The notes under the pieces: generated by a model
What the model was told of the DNA's origin: nothing
Databases searched by the model: none
What the model saw: only the letters and a program-made list of their open reading frames with translations
Shown here: positions 1 to 6,675 of the stretch, one piece after another
Layout of the letters: every line of letters begins with the position of its first letter
Numbering within the stretch: position 1 is the stretch's first letter
Translations under genes and position numbers: made by a program
Source: Bacteroidota bacterium
Lineage (GTDB): Bacteria > Bacteroidota > Bacteroidia > Chitinophagales > LD1
DNA: 6,675 nt
NCBI GenBank assembly: GCA_003165135.1
Contig: PLSN01000515.1
Span: 1,017-7,691 of the forward strand
Reading direction: 5' to 3'

Positions 1-2580
1 GCCAAGATGGTCTGTCTCGATCTCGATCACCCTGAGGTGGTGGACTTCATCGAGTGGAAAATGAAAGAAGAAGATAAGGTGAAAGCCCTCATCGACGCAG
101 GCTATAGCAATCACTACGAAGGTGAAGCGTACCGCACCGTAGCCGGACAGAATTCAAACAACTCTGTACGTATACCAAATTCATTCTTCCGCATACTTGA
201 GGAAGGCGGCAACTGGGACCTCAAGGCCCGCACCGACGGCAGGACCATGAAGAGCATACCCGCTAAAGAACTGTGGGACAAAATAGGCATGGCTGCATGG
301 CGCTGTGCAGACCCGGGCGTACAATACGACACTACGATCAACGAATGGCATACATGCCCTGAGGACGGCCCTATTCGCGCATCTAACCCATGCTCTGAGT
401 ATATGTTCCTCGACAATACTGCATGCAACCTCGCTTCATTCAACCTGATGAAGTTCTATGATGTGGATGCCCTGACACTGGATGTCAAAGGCTTCGAGCA
501 CATGAGCCGTATCTGGACCATGGTACTGGAGATATCCGTACTGATGGCACAGTTCCCGTCTAAGGAAGTTGCGCAGCTATCTTATGACTTCCGTACACTC
601 GGCCTCGGCTATGCTAACCTCGGTACACTCCTGATGGTTTCGAGCATTCCTTATGATAGTGAAAAAGGTCGCGCTATAGGTGCCGCTATCACTGCTATTA
701 TGACAGGTACTTCCTACAAGACCTCTGCAGAGATGGCAGCATCTCTGGGTACATTCTCCGGCTATGAGAGAAATAAAAAACACATGATGCGTGTCATGCG
801 CAATCACCGCTATGCGGCATATAATGCTTCTCCTGAGACCTATGAAGGACTCGATGTAAAACCTGTCGGTATCGACCAGCGCTATTGCCCTGAGTACCTG
901 CTCCAGTCTGCCTGCAATGCATGGGACGAGGCACTGCAAATGGGAGAGAAGTACGGCTACCGCAATGCACAGACCACTGTGATCGCTCCTACAGGCACTA
1001 TCGGCCTGGTCATGGACTGCGATACTACGGGTGTAGAGCCAGATTTCGCACTCGTGAAATTCAAGAAGCTCGCAGGTGGCGGCTATTTCAAAATAGTAAA
1101 TGAATCAGTGCCTGCTGCGCTGAAAAACCTCGGCTATACTCCTGAACAGACTGACGCGATCATCAAATATGCTAAAGGCCACGGAAGCCTTCAAGGCTGC
1201 CCGTCTATCAATCCTGACACCCTGCGGGGAAAAGGATTTGACGGAGCTGATATCGAGAAAATAGAAGCAGGACTGCCAGCCGCGTTTGACATCACGTTTG
1301 CATTCAACGTATACAGCCTCGGCGAGTCAGCCCTCCAGCGTCTGGGTTTCACTGCCGATCAGTACAACAATCCTAAATTCAATCTGCTCCGCGAGCTGGG
1401 TTTCAGCAAGAGCGATATCGAGACAGCCAACGAATATATAGGCGGTACGATGACCGTAGAAGGCGCTCCATTCCTGAAAGAAGAACACCTGCCGGTATTT
1501 GACACTGCTAATAAATGCGGATCTAAAGGCACACGCTATATACATGCATTCGGACATATCCGTATGATGGCAGCTGTACAGCCTTTCATCAGCGGTGCGA
1601 TATCCAAGACCATCAACCTCCCTAACGAGGCTACTGTCGAAGAAATACAATCATGCTATCAGCTGTCATGGCAGCTAGGCCTGAAGGCCAATGCCCTCTA
1701 TCGTGACGGATGCAAACTTTCTCAGCCGCTTTCTAACAAGAAAGATGAGGAGAAAGAAGAAAAAGCATCTACTGCGACGGCTTCTACAGCCCCTGCGGGT
1801 CCATCTAAAGGGGAAGAAATATTCAGCAAGCTGACCCCTGAGCAGGTACTCGAAGCTGCCAGGGTCCTCATGCAGGAATCAACTGATACATCATTCAAAC
1901 GTGCCCTCTCACGCATCGTAGAGAAGAAAGCCCTGCCTCACAAGCGCAATGGCTTTACTCAAAAAGCAAAAGTAGGAGGCCAGACAGTATTCGTACGTAC
2001 CGGTGAATACACCGACGGTACACTGGGTGAGATCTTCATAGACATGCACAAAGAAGGTGCGTCGTTCCGCTCACTGATGAACTGTTTCGCGATCTCAGTA
2101 TCGATAGGCATGCAGTACGGAGTGCCGCTGGAGGAATTTGTCAATAAATTTACCTTCACACGCTTCGAGCCGAGCGGTATGGTGGACCACCCGAATATCA
2201 AGAATGCTTCATCGATCGTGGACTATATCTTCCGTCTCCTCGCCTTCGAATACCTCGGCAGGACAGACCTCGTACACGTCACGCCAAGCGAACTGGCATC
2301 ACGTGAAGTAAGCACGCTCGACCTCACTACTGACATCGGCGATGATCCGGTAGAGAACCAAAGCAAGGTACACCCTGAGATGGTACAGAAGCCAAAATCC
2401 AAACCGGCACAGGAAGTAAAAGTGATGAAGATCGCTGCACCGGCACTGAATAACCTCAACAAACACCTCGAAGAGATGGGGGGCGACGCTCCACCGTGCA
2501 ATGTATGCGGAAACATAACTCTTCGCTCAGGTACATGCTACAAATGCCTCAACTGCGGCAACAGCATGGGCTGCTCGTAG
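1..2580 (+). CDS. nrdJ: Vitamin B12-dependent (class II) ribonucleotide reductase NrdJ, 5'-truncated
   Basis: This enzyme reduces ribonucleotides to deoxyribonucleotides in the cytoplasm, using adenosylcobalamin to make a thiyl radical. The frame is open from base 1 (Ala-Lys before the first Met at 7), so the N-terminus, including one partner of the redox Cys pair, lies outside the window. Counting from the Met at 7, visible motifs are GQNSNNSVR (47-55), the active site NPCSE (127-131; thiyl Cys129, codon 391-393) and the second redox Cys140, 11 residues on, as in known NrdJ. These are followed by [16 protein letters not shown] (327-342) and the barrel-closing [20 protein letters not shown] (520-539). 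A Lys/Glu/Ser/Ala/Pro-rich linker (about 573-602) joins a TSCPD-type domain (about 645-755). The tail is Cys-rich (C831, C834, C844, C847, C850, C856), as expected for a zinc/redox tail that re-reduces the active site. No frameshift is seen. A terminator follows. Family assignment is secure. Confidence 0.96.
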   Translation, partial: AKMVCLDLDHPEVVDFIEWKMKEEDKVKALIDAGYSNHYEGEAYRTVAGQNSNNSVRIPNSFFRILEEGGNWDLKARTDGRTMKSIPAKELWDKIGMAAWRCADPGVQYDTTINEWHTCPEDGPIRASNPCSEYMFLDNTACNLASFNLMKFYDVDALTLDVKGFEHMSRIWTMVLEISVLMAQFPSKEVAQLSYDFRTLGLGYANLGTLLMVSSIPYDSEKGRAIGAAITAIMTGTSYKTSAEMAASLGTFSGYERNKKHMMRVMRNHRYAAYNASPETYEGLDVKPVGIDQRYCPEYLLQSACNAWDEALQMGEKYGYRNAQTTVIAPTGTIGLVMDCDTTGVEPDFALVKFKKLAGGGYFKIVNESVPAALKNLGYTPEQTDAIIKYAKGHGSLQGCPSINPDTLRGKGFDGADIEKIEAGLPAAFDITFAFNVYSLGESALQRLGFTADQYNNPKFNLLRELGFSKSDIETANEYIGGTMTVEGAPFLKEEHLPVFDTANKCGSKGTRYIHAFGHIRMMAAVQPFISGAISKTINLPNEATVEEIQSCYQLSWQLGLKANALYRDGCKLSQPLSNKKDEEKEEKASTATASTAPAGPSKGEEIFSKLTPEQVLEAARVLMQESTDTSFKRALSRIVEKKALPHKRNGFTQKAKVGGQTVFVRTGEYTDGTLGEIFIDMHKEGASFRSLMNCFAISVSIGMQYGVPLEEFVNKFTFTRFEPSGMVDHPNIKNASSIVDYIFRLLAFEYLGRTDLVHVTPSELASREVSTLDLTTDIGDDPVENQSKVHPEMVQKPKSKPAQEVKVMKIAAPALNNLNKHLEEMGGDAPPCNVCGNITLRSGTCYKCLNCGNSMGCS

Positions 2581-2636
2581 TCCTGTTGGCAGGTGGCTGG
2601 TGACAGTTGTCTGGAATGCAGTAATACAAAATACAT

Positions 2637-2674
2637 ACACCCCTATTTCTTTATTGAGGTAGGGGTGTTTTTTT
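2637..2674 (+). terminator. Rho-independent terminator after nrdJ
   Basis: ACACCCCTA (2637-2645) pairs perfectly with TAGGGGTGT (2660-2668). The stem can continue inward through two G-T wobbles and two Watson-Crick pairs (TTTC 2646-2649 with GAGG 2656-2659), leaving a 6-base loop. Seven T follow (2668-2674). It lies 57 bases after the nrdJ stop and separates that gene from the downstream two-gene unit. The opposite strand has no comparable T run, so it probably acts only on nrdJ transcripts. Confidence 0.9.
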
Positions 2675-2692
2675 AATTTATAAGTGTGCTTG

Positions 2693-2723
2693 TTTACAAT
2701 GATTCTAATTATACTTATATTTG
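2693..2723 (+). promoter_or_regulatory. Bacteroidota-type promoter for the two-gene unit
   Basis: TATATTTG at 2716-2723 matches the Bacteroidota -7 consensus TAnnTTTG exactly. TTTA at 2693-2696 is a 3-of-4 match to the -33 TTTG box, separated by 19 bases, a usual spacing. Transcription would start near 2728-2731, leaving a very short leader before the GTG at 2741. It sits just after the nrdJ terminator, so the downstream genes should be an independent unit. Seen by consensus matching only. Confidence 0.55.
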
Positions 2724-2740
2724 AAGTAAAACATAAGTAG

Positions 2741-3163
2741 GTGGCAGACGACAGTGATGAAGCACAAGGGAATTTACAACCCAATCCAAACTCGATAAAT
2801 AAAAGTACCGATGCTTATGGTAATCTGCCACGTGGACTTACCCCTGAAGAGCTTGCTCAATCTGGTACGCAAAAATTAATTTTAAATGATCTTTCCAAAG
2901 CTGAAGCGAAGGTTCAAGAATTAGCCCCTTACTTAGATAAGTACTATAATGTTTTCACGCAGAAAAGTGTTTTAGACGAAAAATTAAAAAAGTCAGCTAG
3001 AGCTGAGGTTTTATATTCATTTAGTATGACTATCGGAGGCTTGATTTTCGGCTTGGGAAAGATTTTTTTAGATAAAGATGGGGTGTTAGCAGCTTTTATG
3101 TTTGGTATTGGTGGGTTATTAATAATTGGCGGCTTAGCTTTTAAATTTTTATTCCCGAAATGA
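2741..3163 (+). CDS. Hypothetical protein with coiled-coil-like region and C-terminal two-helix membrane hairpin
   Basis: Function not recognised. The 140-residue protein has three parts: a polar, Asn/Asp-rich, probably disordered N-terminus (1-35); a charged helical stretch with heptad-like leucines (about 45-90, for example VLDEKLKKSARAEV at 77-90); and two hydrophobic segments near 91-110 and 114-136, Gly-rich and split by the short turn DKDG. It ends in FPK right after the second helix. No signal peptide is seen. The soluble N-terminus and the C-terminus would lie on the same side, probably the cytoplasm. The GTG start is chosen because an in-frame TAG lies directly before it (2738-2740) and no in-frame ATG occurs until residue 96; there is no Shine-Dalgarno. 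The stop overlaps the next start (ATGA). G+C is low (23 and 21 of 60 in lines 2761-2820 and 2881-2940) compared with nrdJ (29 and 34 of 60), which hints at transfer. A small membrane effector or sensor is possible but unproven. Confidence 0.75.
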   Translation: MADDSDEAQGNLQPNPNSINKSTDAYGNLPRGLTPEELAQSGTQKLILNDLSKAEAKVQELAPYLDKYYNVFTQKSVLDEKLKKSARAEVLYSFSMTIGGLIFGLGKIFLDKDGVLAAFMFGIGGLLIIGGLAFKFLFPK

Positions 3164-3504
3164 AACTTGAAATTAAATATGTAAAGGATAGGGGGACGGA
3201 TAAAGAGCGGTTAGTTCTTATAGATCAAGAAGATTGCGATATTGGGCGATTTTTTATTTTTACGTCCACTGCGATTGGAGAAAAAATATCTCCTGCTGTC
3301 AAACATCCTTTTTGGTTGCCAGACCAAAAAGTAAAGAAAGGCGATTTAGTAGTAATTTACTCTAGACGCGGAGAAAACTCGCTTCGCCAAAATGAAAACA
3401 ATACTACTTATTTTTATTATCGAGGGTTCACTGACCCAATTTTGACGAATGGGAATATAGCTCTTATTGTTGAAGCAAGTACTTATAAATGGGAGGGACA
3501 GTAA
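3160..3504 (+). CDS. Small soluble hypothetical protein, coupled to the upstream 2TM protein
   Basis: Function not recognised. It has 114 residues, no signal peptide and no membrane segment. Alternating hydrophobic and polar residues suggest mostly beta structure: FFIFTST (31-37), FWLPD (51-55), KKGDLVVIYSRRG (59-71), TTYFYYRGF (82-90) and IALIVEASTYKW (100-111). The KKGD-hydrophobic-Y stretch followed by an aromatic strand recalls small PUA/EVE-like barrels, but this is a weak analogy. Its ATG (3160-3162) lies within the ATGA overlap with the upstream stop (3161-3163), so the two are very likely translationally coupled and made together. It shares the low G+C of its partner (20 of 60 in line 3361-3420). 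No recognisable catalytic motif is visible. Downstream lies a hairpin-rich non-coding stretch that may end its transcript. Confidence 0.75.
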   Translation: MKLEIKYVKDRGTDKERLVLIDQEDCDIGRFFIFTSTAIGEKISPAVKHPFWLPDQKVKKGDLVVIYSRRGENSLRQNENNTTYFYYRGFTDPILTNGNIALIVEASTYKWEGQ

Positions 3505-3604
3505 AAAGAATATCATCTCTGCCTCGGTTCGTATAGTCACGGATCGAAATGTCCCGAACTCCAAGCCCCGCTATCCTTAGCCTGCGAAGCATTAAATAGA
3601 TGCT

Positions 3605-3647
3605 GTTCGTAGTCTGACGTGCGGGAGGCAGGTAGGCGACTACGAAC
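3605..3647. repeat. Perfect 10-bp inverted repeat with GC-rich 23-base loop
   Basis: GTTCGTAGTC (3605-3614) and GACTACGAAC (3638-3647) are exact reverse complements. The loop between them is purine-rich on this strand and contains GCGGGAGGCAGGTAGG. The stem-with-GGTAG-type loop is what would be expected of a REP unit, but no T run adjoins it on either strand, so it is not a standard terminator. Confidence 0.7.
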
Positions 3648-3652
3648 CTACA

Positions 3653-3709
3653 ACACAATCTGGAACGGCAGCAATAAAATGCCATCAGTTGTGTAGTGAG
3701 GAATCACTA
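3653..3709. repeat. Compound hairpin followed by tight GGAA-loop hairpin
   Basis: The first hairpin is built from ACACAA (3653-3658) with TTGTGT (3689-3694), then CTG (3660-3662) with CAG (3686-3688), then GGCA (3667-3670) with TGCC (3680-3683), leaving a 9-base loop. Directly after it TAGTGA (3694-3699) pairs with TCACTA (3704-3709) across the loop GGAA, a GNRA tetraloop. A further AGTCT/AGACT pair (3709-3713 with 3720-3724) spans the stop codon of the minus-strand toxin gene. Such a chain of adjacent hairpins suggests a folded single-stranded form, either RNA or transposition-related DNA. Confidence 0.6.
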
Positions 3710-3717
3710 GTCTAAAA

Positions 3718-4071
3718 TCAGACTCTCAAAAGAAATAACTCAAGGCATCCTTCGCTCGCGTAGACGGCATCCTCAATAAATGCATTAATGAGATCCTTCT
3801 TGGCGATCATAAATTCTGTAAATTGGTTTTTATCCAGATTGCCTGTTTTAAACCAGATGATCTTAGGCGGGAATCCTTTTAGTAATTGGATATTATAAAA
3901 ATCTTCATCGAAAGTAATTATAGTAAAGCTGTTTTGGCGGGCATATTCCCAAATATGAATGTCATCGGCATTTTCAAGACCATTTTCTCTTACACTTTGA
4001 ATATTCGTAAAAGTATCACGAAGTTTTTTAATAACCCTGAAAGATATATTCTGATCCAAGAGCAATTTCAT
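3718..4071 (-). CDS. DUF5615 family PIN-like toxin
   Basis: Predicted ribonuclease toxin of a type II toxin-antitoxin pair, acting on RNA in the cytoplasm. At 117 residues it has the normal family length. It opens with KLLLDQNIS (2-10), the standard DUF5615 start with the first acidic residue Asp6. It continues with ENADDIHIWEYARQ (33-46), holding Asp36/Asp37, and IITFDEDF (51-58) with Asp55 and Asp57. These acidic residues are the likely metal-binding set of the PIN-like fold. The ATG (4069-4071) overlaps the stop of the upstream antitoxin gene by four bases (ATGA on the minus strand), so toxin translation depends on antitoxin translation. The gene is AT-rich compared with nrdJ and comEC (20 of 60 G+C in line 3841-3900) and appears intact. 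The RNA target cannot be told from the sequence. Confidence 0.9.
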   Translation of the reverse strand: MKLLLDQNISFRVIKKLRDTFTNIQSVRENGLENADDIHIWEYARQNSFTIITFDEDFYNIQLLKGFPPKIIWFKTGNLDKNQFTEFMIAKKDLINAFIEDAVYASEGCLELFLLRV

Positions 4072-4292
4072 AGCATCACCTTAAAATTCTGCTCTTTCTC
4101 AGCCGCATATGAGAGGGCAGCCAGAATATCATCATTAGTGAGTTCGGGAAAATCAGCAATTATTTCCTCATGAGACATGCCTGACGCAAGCCAACCAAGT
4201 ATGTCGCCGACAGTGATACGCATATGCCTGATGCTCGGTTTGCCGCCGCGCTTACCAGGCTCAATGGTGATTATATTTTTATAATTGCTCAT
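4068..4292 (-). CDS. DUF433 domain-containing antitoxin
   Basis: Antitoxin partner of the downstream DUF5615 toxin. DUF433 proteins have a helix-turn-helix-like fold and are expected to bind both the toxin and their own promoter. From the chosen start the protein has 74 residues and carries the family hallmarks: ITIEPGKRGGKPSIRHMRIT (8-27), then the helical segment DILGWLASGMSHEEIIADFP (30-49) and the closing TNDDILAALSYAAE. The start is set at the ATG at 4290-4292 because family members usually begin just before this first strand. An in-frame ATG at 4310 would add six residues (MINFVI) but would run over the best -7 box. The ATGA overlap with the toxin gene, antitoxin first, is the standard arrangement. 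The gene points away from comEC, with a 77-base shared spacer. Confidence 0.9.
   Translation of the reverse strand: MSNYKNIITIEPGKRGGKPSIRHMRITVGDILGWLASGMSHEEIIADFPELTNDDILAALSYAAEKEQNFKVML
4270..4285 (-). promoter_or_regulatory. AT-rich inverted repeat at the antitoxin start, possible operator
   Basis: ATTATA (4270-4275) and TATAAT (4280-4285) are exact reverse complements around TTTT. The repeat lies about 5-20 bases into the antitoxin coding region. Type II antitoxins repress their own operon by binding palindromes near the start, so this is a candidate site. AT-rich DNA gives such repeats easily, and the call is weak. Confidence 0.25.
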
Positions 4293-4297
4293 TATCA

Positions 4298-4305
4298 CAA
4301 AATTA
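4298..4305 (-). promoter_or_regulatory. Possible -7 box for the toxin-antitoxin operon
   Basis: On the minus strand TAATTTTG matches TAnnTTTG exactly, 5 bases upstream of the antitoxin ATG at 4292. No TTTG-like -33 box lies at the expected distance (around 4325-4328), and the transcript would have almost no leader. This is offered as the best match in the spacer, not as a firm promoter. Confidence 0.3.
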
Positions 4306-4369
4306 ATCATAATATTTTAGTAGCGGACTTACTTTTTTTTGATTACCATTTTCAAACTATATTCAATCC

Positions 4370-6535
4370 ATGAATAGCCTCCGCTCCATATGGAACCAGA
4401 TGCCCGCTGTGCGGTTGCTCATTCCATTTGTCCTGGGCATTGTACTCTGTATAGAGATACCTGCGAGCGTTTATCCTCTATGGATAGCGGGTGGTTTGAT
4501 GGTCGTAGCAGTTTCCGCTATCATTTATATCAATGTTATCAGTTCTGCTGTCAGGGTCTATCGGTGGCGATACGCCAGTGGAATAGCAGTGTCTGTGGTG
4601 ATGCTGTCTCTTGGCTATCTGGTTACTTTCTTTCATACAGATACCAATGATCCCCATCATATCGCACATGTGGATGCAGACTTCATCCGAAAGAAGGCAA
4701 CCTATACCGGGATGATATGCGATCCCATAGTGATCAGGGACAAGACCGTCAGTGTACTGATACAACTGGACAAGATCACAAACGGAGATACCTCGATTAA
4801 TGCCGGAGGCAAAGTGTTGGCGAGTATCGTGAAAGATAGCAGCAGTGAGGCCCTGAAGTATGGCGATAAAATAGTTTTCTCAGGTGTGGTCACACTCTAT
4901 GAAGATCCGAAGAACCCCAATCAGTTTGATTATAAGAGCTATCAGGCACTGCATCATATCTATCATCGTGTATATCTCCGAGATGGGGATTGGCAGGTAG
5001 TAGCAAGTGGCCAGGGCAATTTATTGCTGGCTAAGATATATAAGGTGCGCACGTACTTTCTTTCACTGATCATGCAGACTGTACCGGGCGCAAATGAATT
5101 GGCAGTGGCGACAGCGATCATGCTCGGCTATCGTGACTATATCAGTGATGAGGTGATGCAGGCCTATGCTGGTAGTGGAGTGCTGCATGTGTTAAGCGTA
5201 TCGGGGCTGCATGTGGCAGTGCTGTATTATGTACTGAGTATCCTGCTGGGATGGATGGACCGCAAACGAAAGCTTGAGATACTCAAAGGTTTGATAGTAA
5301 TAACCATTATGCTGTTTTATGCAGTGCTCACAGGGATCAGTCCGCCGGTGCTGCGCTCTGTGTGGATGTTTACGATGCTCGTCATAGCGCGACTGCTCGA
5401 CCGGGACATCAGTATGTATAATGTCCTCGGGATGACCTGTCTGGTGCTGCTGATATGGGACCCGTATTTTATAGCAGATGTGGGGTTCCAGTTGAGCTAT
5501 ATCGCGGTGGTCGGGATAGTATACCTTTATCCTATGATACATGGATTGTTGCCGGCATTGACTTTTAGTTTTAGGAAGCCATTCGGATTTGTAGGAAGTG
5601 TGCTGACTTACTTTTATGATTTCGTCTGGGGTTTGATATGTGTGTCCATTGCGGCTCAGCTAGCCACTTTTCCCATCAGTTTGTATTACTTCCATACCTT
5701 CCCGAATTTCTTTTTGCTATCAAACCTGCTTGTGATACCAATGAGCAATTTTGTTCTGATCTCGGGGATGGCTTTGTTCGCAGTGGGTTGGTGCCATTGG
5801 CTTCTGGTATATGCAGGGTGGATATTTGATCATTTACTGATAGCGCTGAACGGGGTCGTCTTTTGGGTGGATGCTTTGCCATTTGCTTTGTCGAGGGGGA
5901 TAGTGGTTAGCTTGTTTGAAATGCTTTTATGCTATATCTTTATCATGATGGTGTGCTGGTTCATCGAGGACAGGCGTGCGAAAGTCTTGATAACGACTTT
6001 GGCCTTTGTGCTGATATTGAGTAGTGCATTCTCGATTGGAAGTATTAAAAATGACCGCATGCAAAAACTGGTAGTGTACCATATCTCAGGTGAGAAGGCA
6101 ATTGCATTTATCATGCAGAGGCAGGTCATTTATGATTTTGATACCGGACTGATCAATAATGAGATCCTGATGCGCTATAATATCCGCGACCACTGGTGGC
6201 AGTGCGGAGTGGAGAAAGAGATATCCGCTGATAGCACAAAGCTGGGGATTAAGTTGCCATATGGTAAGCTATATACAATAGATGGAAAGCAAGTAATAGT
6301 AATAGATAAGGAGCTTCCATATAACAGAACTATAAAGCTCAAAGCAGATGTAGTGATCCTGTCAGGCAATACAAACAACACTATAGAAGAGATCAGGCAA
6401 AGAGGAGATTTTAATGAAGTAGTGTTTGACACTTCAAATAAACCTGCTCATATCAAGCATTGGATAGAAGAATGTGAGAAACTAAATATCAAATATCATG
6501 ATTGTCGTAATAAGGCATTTGAACTAGACTTATGA
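4370..6535 (+). CDS. comEC: ComEC/Rec2-type DNA-uptake channel protein, Bacteroidota form
   Basis: Inner-membrane channel that carries single-stranded DNA into the cytoplasm during natural transformation. Of its 721 residues, the first part (about 15-90) holds hydrophobic membrane segments. A DUF4131-type OB-like region follows (about 105-205) with the family motif [11 protein letters not shown] (182-192). The Competence domain spans about 240-530 with [13 protein letters not shown] (271-283), [14 protein letters not shown] (321-334), [16 protein letters not shown] (364-379) and [19 protein letters not shown] (428-446), set among many membrane helices. The tail (about 565-721) is soluble and looks like a degraded metallo-beta-lactamase-like domain: no HxHxDH metal motif is present, so it probably has no nuclease activity. 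The ATG at 4370 is followed directly by a typical N-terminus; no Shine-Dalgarno is seen. The gene is divergent from the antitoxin. Its TGA overlaps the end of the opposite-strand riboflavin synthase gene. Confidence 0.95.
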   Translation: MNSLRSIWNQMPAVRLLIPFVLGIVLCIEIPASVYPLWIAGGLMVVAVSAIIYINVISSAVRVYRWRYASGIAVSVVMLSLGYLVTFFHTDTNDPHHIAHVDADFIRKKATYTGMICDPIVIRDKTVSVLIQLDKITNGDTSINAGGKVLASIVKDSSSEALKYGDKIVFSGVVTLYEDPKNPNQFDYKSYQALHHIYHRVYLRDGDWQVVASGQGNLLLAKIYKVRTYFLSLIMQTVPGANELAVATAIMLGYRDYISDEVMQAYAGSGVLHVLSVSGLHVAVLYYVLSILLGWMDRKRKLEILKGLIVITIMLFYAVLTGISPPVLRSVWMFTMLVIARLLDRDISMYNVLGMTCLVLLIWDPYFIADVGFQLSYIAVVGIVYLYPMIHGLLPALTFSFRKPFGFVGSVLTYFYDFVWGLICVSIAAQLATFPISLYYFHTFPNFFLLSNLLVIPMSNFVLISGMALFAVGWCHWLLVYAGWIFDHLLIALNGVVFWVDALPFALSRGIVVSLFEMLLCYIFIMMVCWFIEDRRAKVLITTLAFVLILSSAFSIGSIKNDRMQKLVVYHISGEKAIAFIMQRQVIYDFDTGLINNEILMRYNIRDHWWQCGVEKEISADSTKLGIKLPYGKLYTIDGKQVIVIDKELPYNRTIKLKADVVILSGNTNNTIEEIRQRGDFNEVVFDTSNKPAHIKHWIEECEKLNIKYHDCRNKAFELDL

Positions 6536-6675
6536 CATTTTTAATAAGCGTGCCACGTATTTTCCGATGATGTCAAACTCAAGATTGACGAGGGTTCCGG
6601 GTTTTGCTGATCCGATATTTGTATTCTCAAAAGTATATGGAATGATAGCGACCTTAAATCTGTCATCGACCGCAT
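6530..6675 (-). CDS. ribE: Riboflavin synthase (alpha chain), C-terminal end only
   Basis: Riboflavin synthase dismutates two 6,7-dimethyl-8-ribityllumazine molecules to riboflavin and a pyrimidinedione, the last step of vitamin B2 synthesis. Only the last 47 residues and the stop fall in the window; the start lies beyond base 6675. The visible end reads [17 protein letters not shown] (5-21 of the fragment) and [20 protein letters not shown] (25-44), which match the end of the second lumazine-binding domain (the F-x-V-x-x-IP-x-T and VN-x-E-x-D-x-x-x-KY patterns). The stop TAA occupies 6532-6530, inside the comEC frame, so the two genes overlap tail to tail by six bases. The match is short but characteristic. 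Confidence 0.9.
   Translation of the reverse strand, partial: AVDDRFKVAIIPYTFENTNIGSAKPGTLVNLEFDIIGKYVARLLKMS

Larger units (their letters stand above)
3509..3717. repeat. Structured intergenic element, probably REP/MITE-like dispersed repeat
   Basis: This 210-base stretch between two convergent gene pairs holds no convincing gene but is dense in inverted repeats. The word GTTCGTA(TA)GTC occurs at 3527-3538 (with two extra bases), again at 3605-3614, and inverted at 3638-3647. Further stems are GTTCG/CGAAC (3527-3531 with 3555-3559), AGCAT/ATGCT (3588-3592 with 3600-3604), a compound hairpin at 3653-3694 and a tight hairpin at 3694-3709. G+C is 30 and 33 of 60 in lines 3541-3600 and 3601-3660, higher than the adjacent genes, which is the reverse of normal intergenic DNA. 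By inference it is a non-autonomous repeat of the kind mobilised by RAYT (IS200-like) transposases. A structured RNA or a bidirectional terminator is the alternative. Confidence 0.5.

Noticed and set aside
2527..2784. 85-residue minus-strand frame over the nrdJ end and terminator
   Set aside because: It is read through the nrdJ terminator hairpin and overlaps two plus-strand genes; the product has no recognisable features.
3464..3685. 73-residue open frame on the minus strand across the structured element
   Set aside because: It overlaps the end of the small-protein gene, and its middle is simply the translated hairpin repeat. A repeat of this kind produces the same spurious frame wherever it lands, so it is not called as a gene.
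3505..3717. CRISPR array, tRNA or retron RNA in the hairpin-rich stretch
   Set aside because: There are no evenly spaced identical repeats, no tRNA cloverleaf with a CCA-type acceptor, and no reverse transcriptase gene in the window.
3886..4173. 95-residue plus-strand frame over the toxin-antitoxin junction
   Set aside because: It is antisense to two well-supported genes and shows no family resemblance.
4293..4310. Upstream ATG that would lengthen the DUF433 antitoxin by six residues
   Set aside because: Family members normally start at the internal Met, and the extension covers the only exact TAnnTTTG box.
4299..4318. AAAAT...ATTTT near-palindrome in the antitoxin-comEC spacer
   Set aside because: Only five AT pairs match; this is expected by chance in DNA this rich in A+T.
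4338..4365. TTTG (4338-4341) and TATATTCA (4358-4365) as a comEC promoter
   Set aside because: The -7 box misses two of six consensus bases, the spacing is only 16, and the box would lie 4 bases from the ATG.

Overview
The window looks like a piece of a Bacteroidota chromosome, most likely from the Chitinophagaceae or near relatives. This rests on a long B12-dependent ribonucleotide reductase with a TSCPD module and Cys-rich tail, a ComEC that ends in a degenerate hydrolase-like region without metal ligands, a TAnnTTTG-type promoter box, and starts without a clear Shine-Dalgarno. The genus assignment is inference.

Layout, left to right: (1) 1-2580 (+) is the 3' part of nrdJ, the adenosylcobalamin-dependent ribonucleotide reductase, closed by a strong intrinsic terminator at 2637-2674. 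(2) 2741-3504 (+) is a two-gene, ATGA-coupled unit of unknown function: a protein with a coiled-coil-like region and a C-terminal membrane hairpin, then a small soluble protein. It has its own Bacteroidota-type promoter. (3) 3505-3717 is a non-coding, GC-rich, strongly structured stretch with consecutive inverted repeats. It is probably a dispersed REP/MITE-like element, or possibly a structured RNA. (4) 3718-4292 (-) is a DUF433 antitoxin / DUF5615 PIN-like toxin pair, also ATGA-coupled. (5) 4370-6535 (+) is comEC, the DNA-uptake channel. (6) 6530-6675 (-) is the C-terminal end of riboflavin synthase, convergent with comEC and overlapping it by 6 bases.

The outer genes (nrdJ, comEC, ribE) are core metabolism and competence genes with about half G+C in the lines counted. 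The genes between 2741 and 4292 are clearly richer in A+T (20-23 G+C per 60 bases in four counted lines), so this block reads as a small accessory island. The parts of it that may be new biology are the 2TM/small-protein pair and the hairpin-rich element. The toxin-antitoxin pair belongs to a known class.
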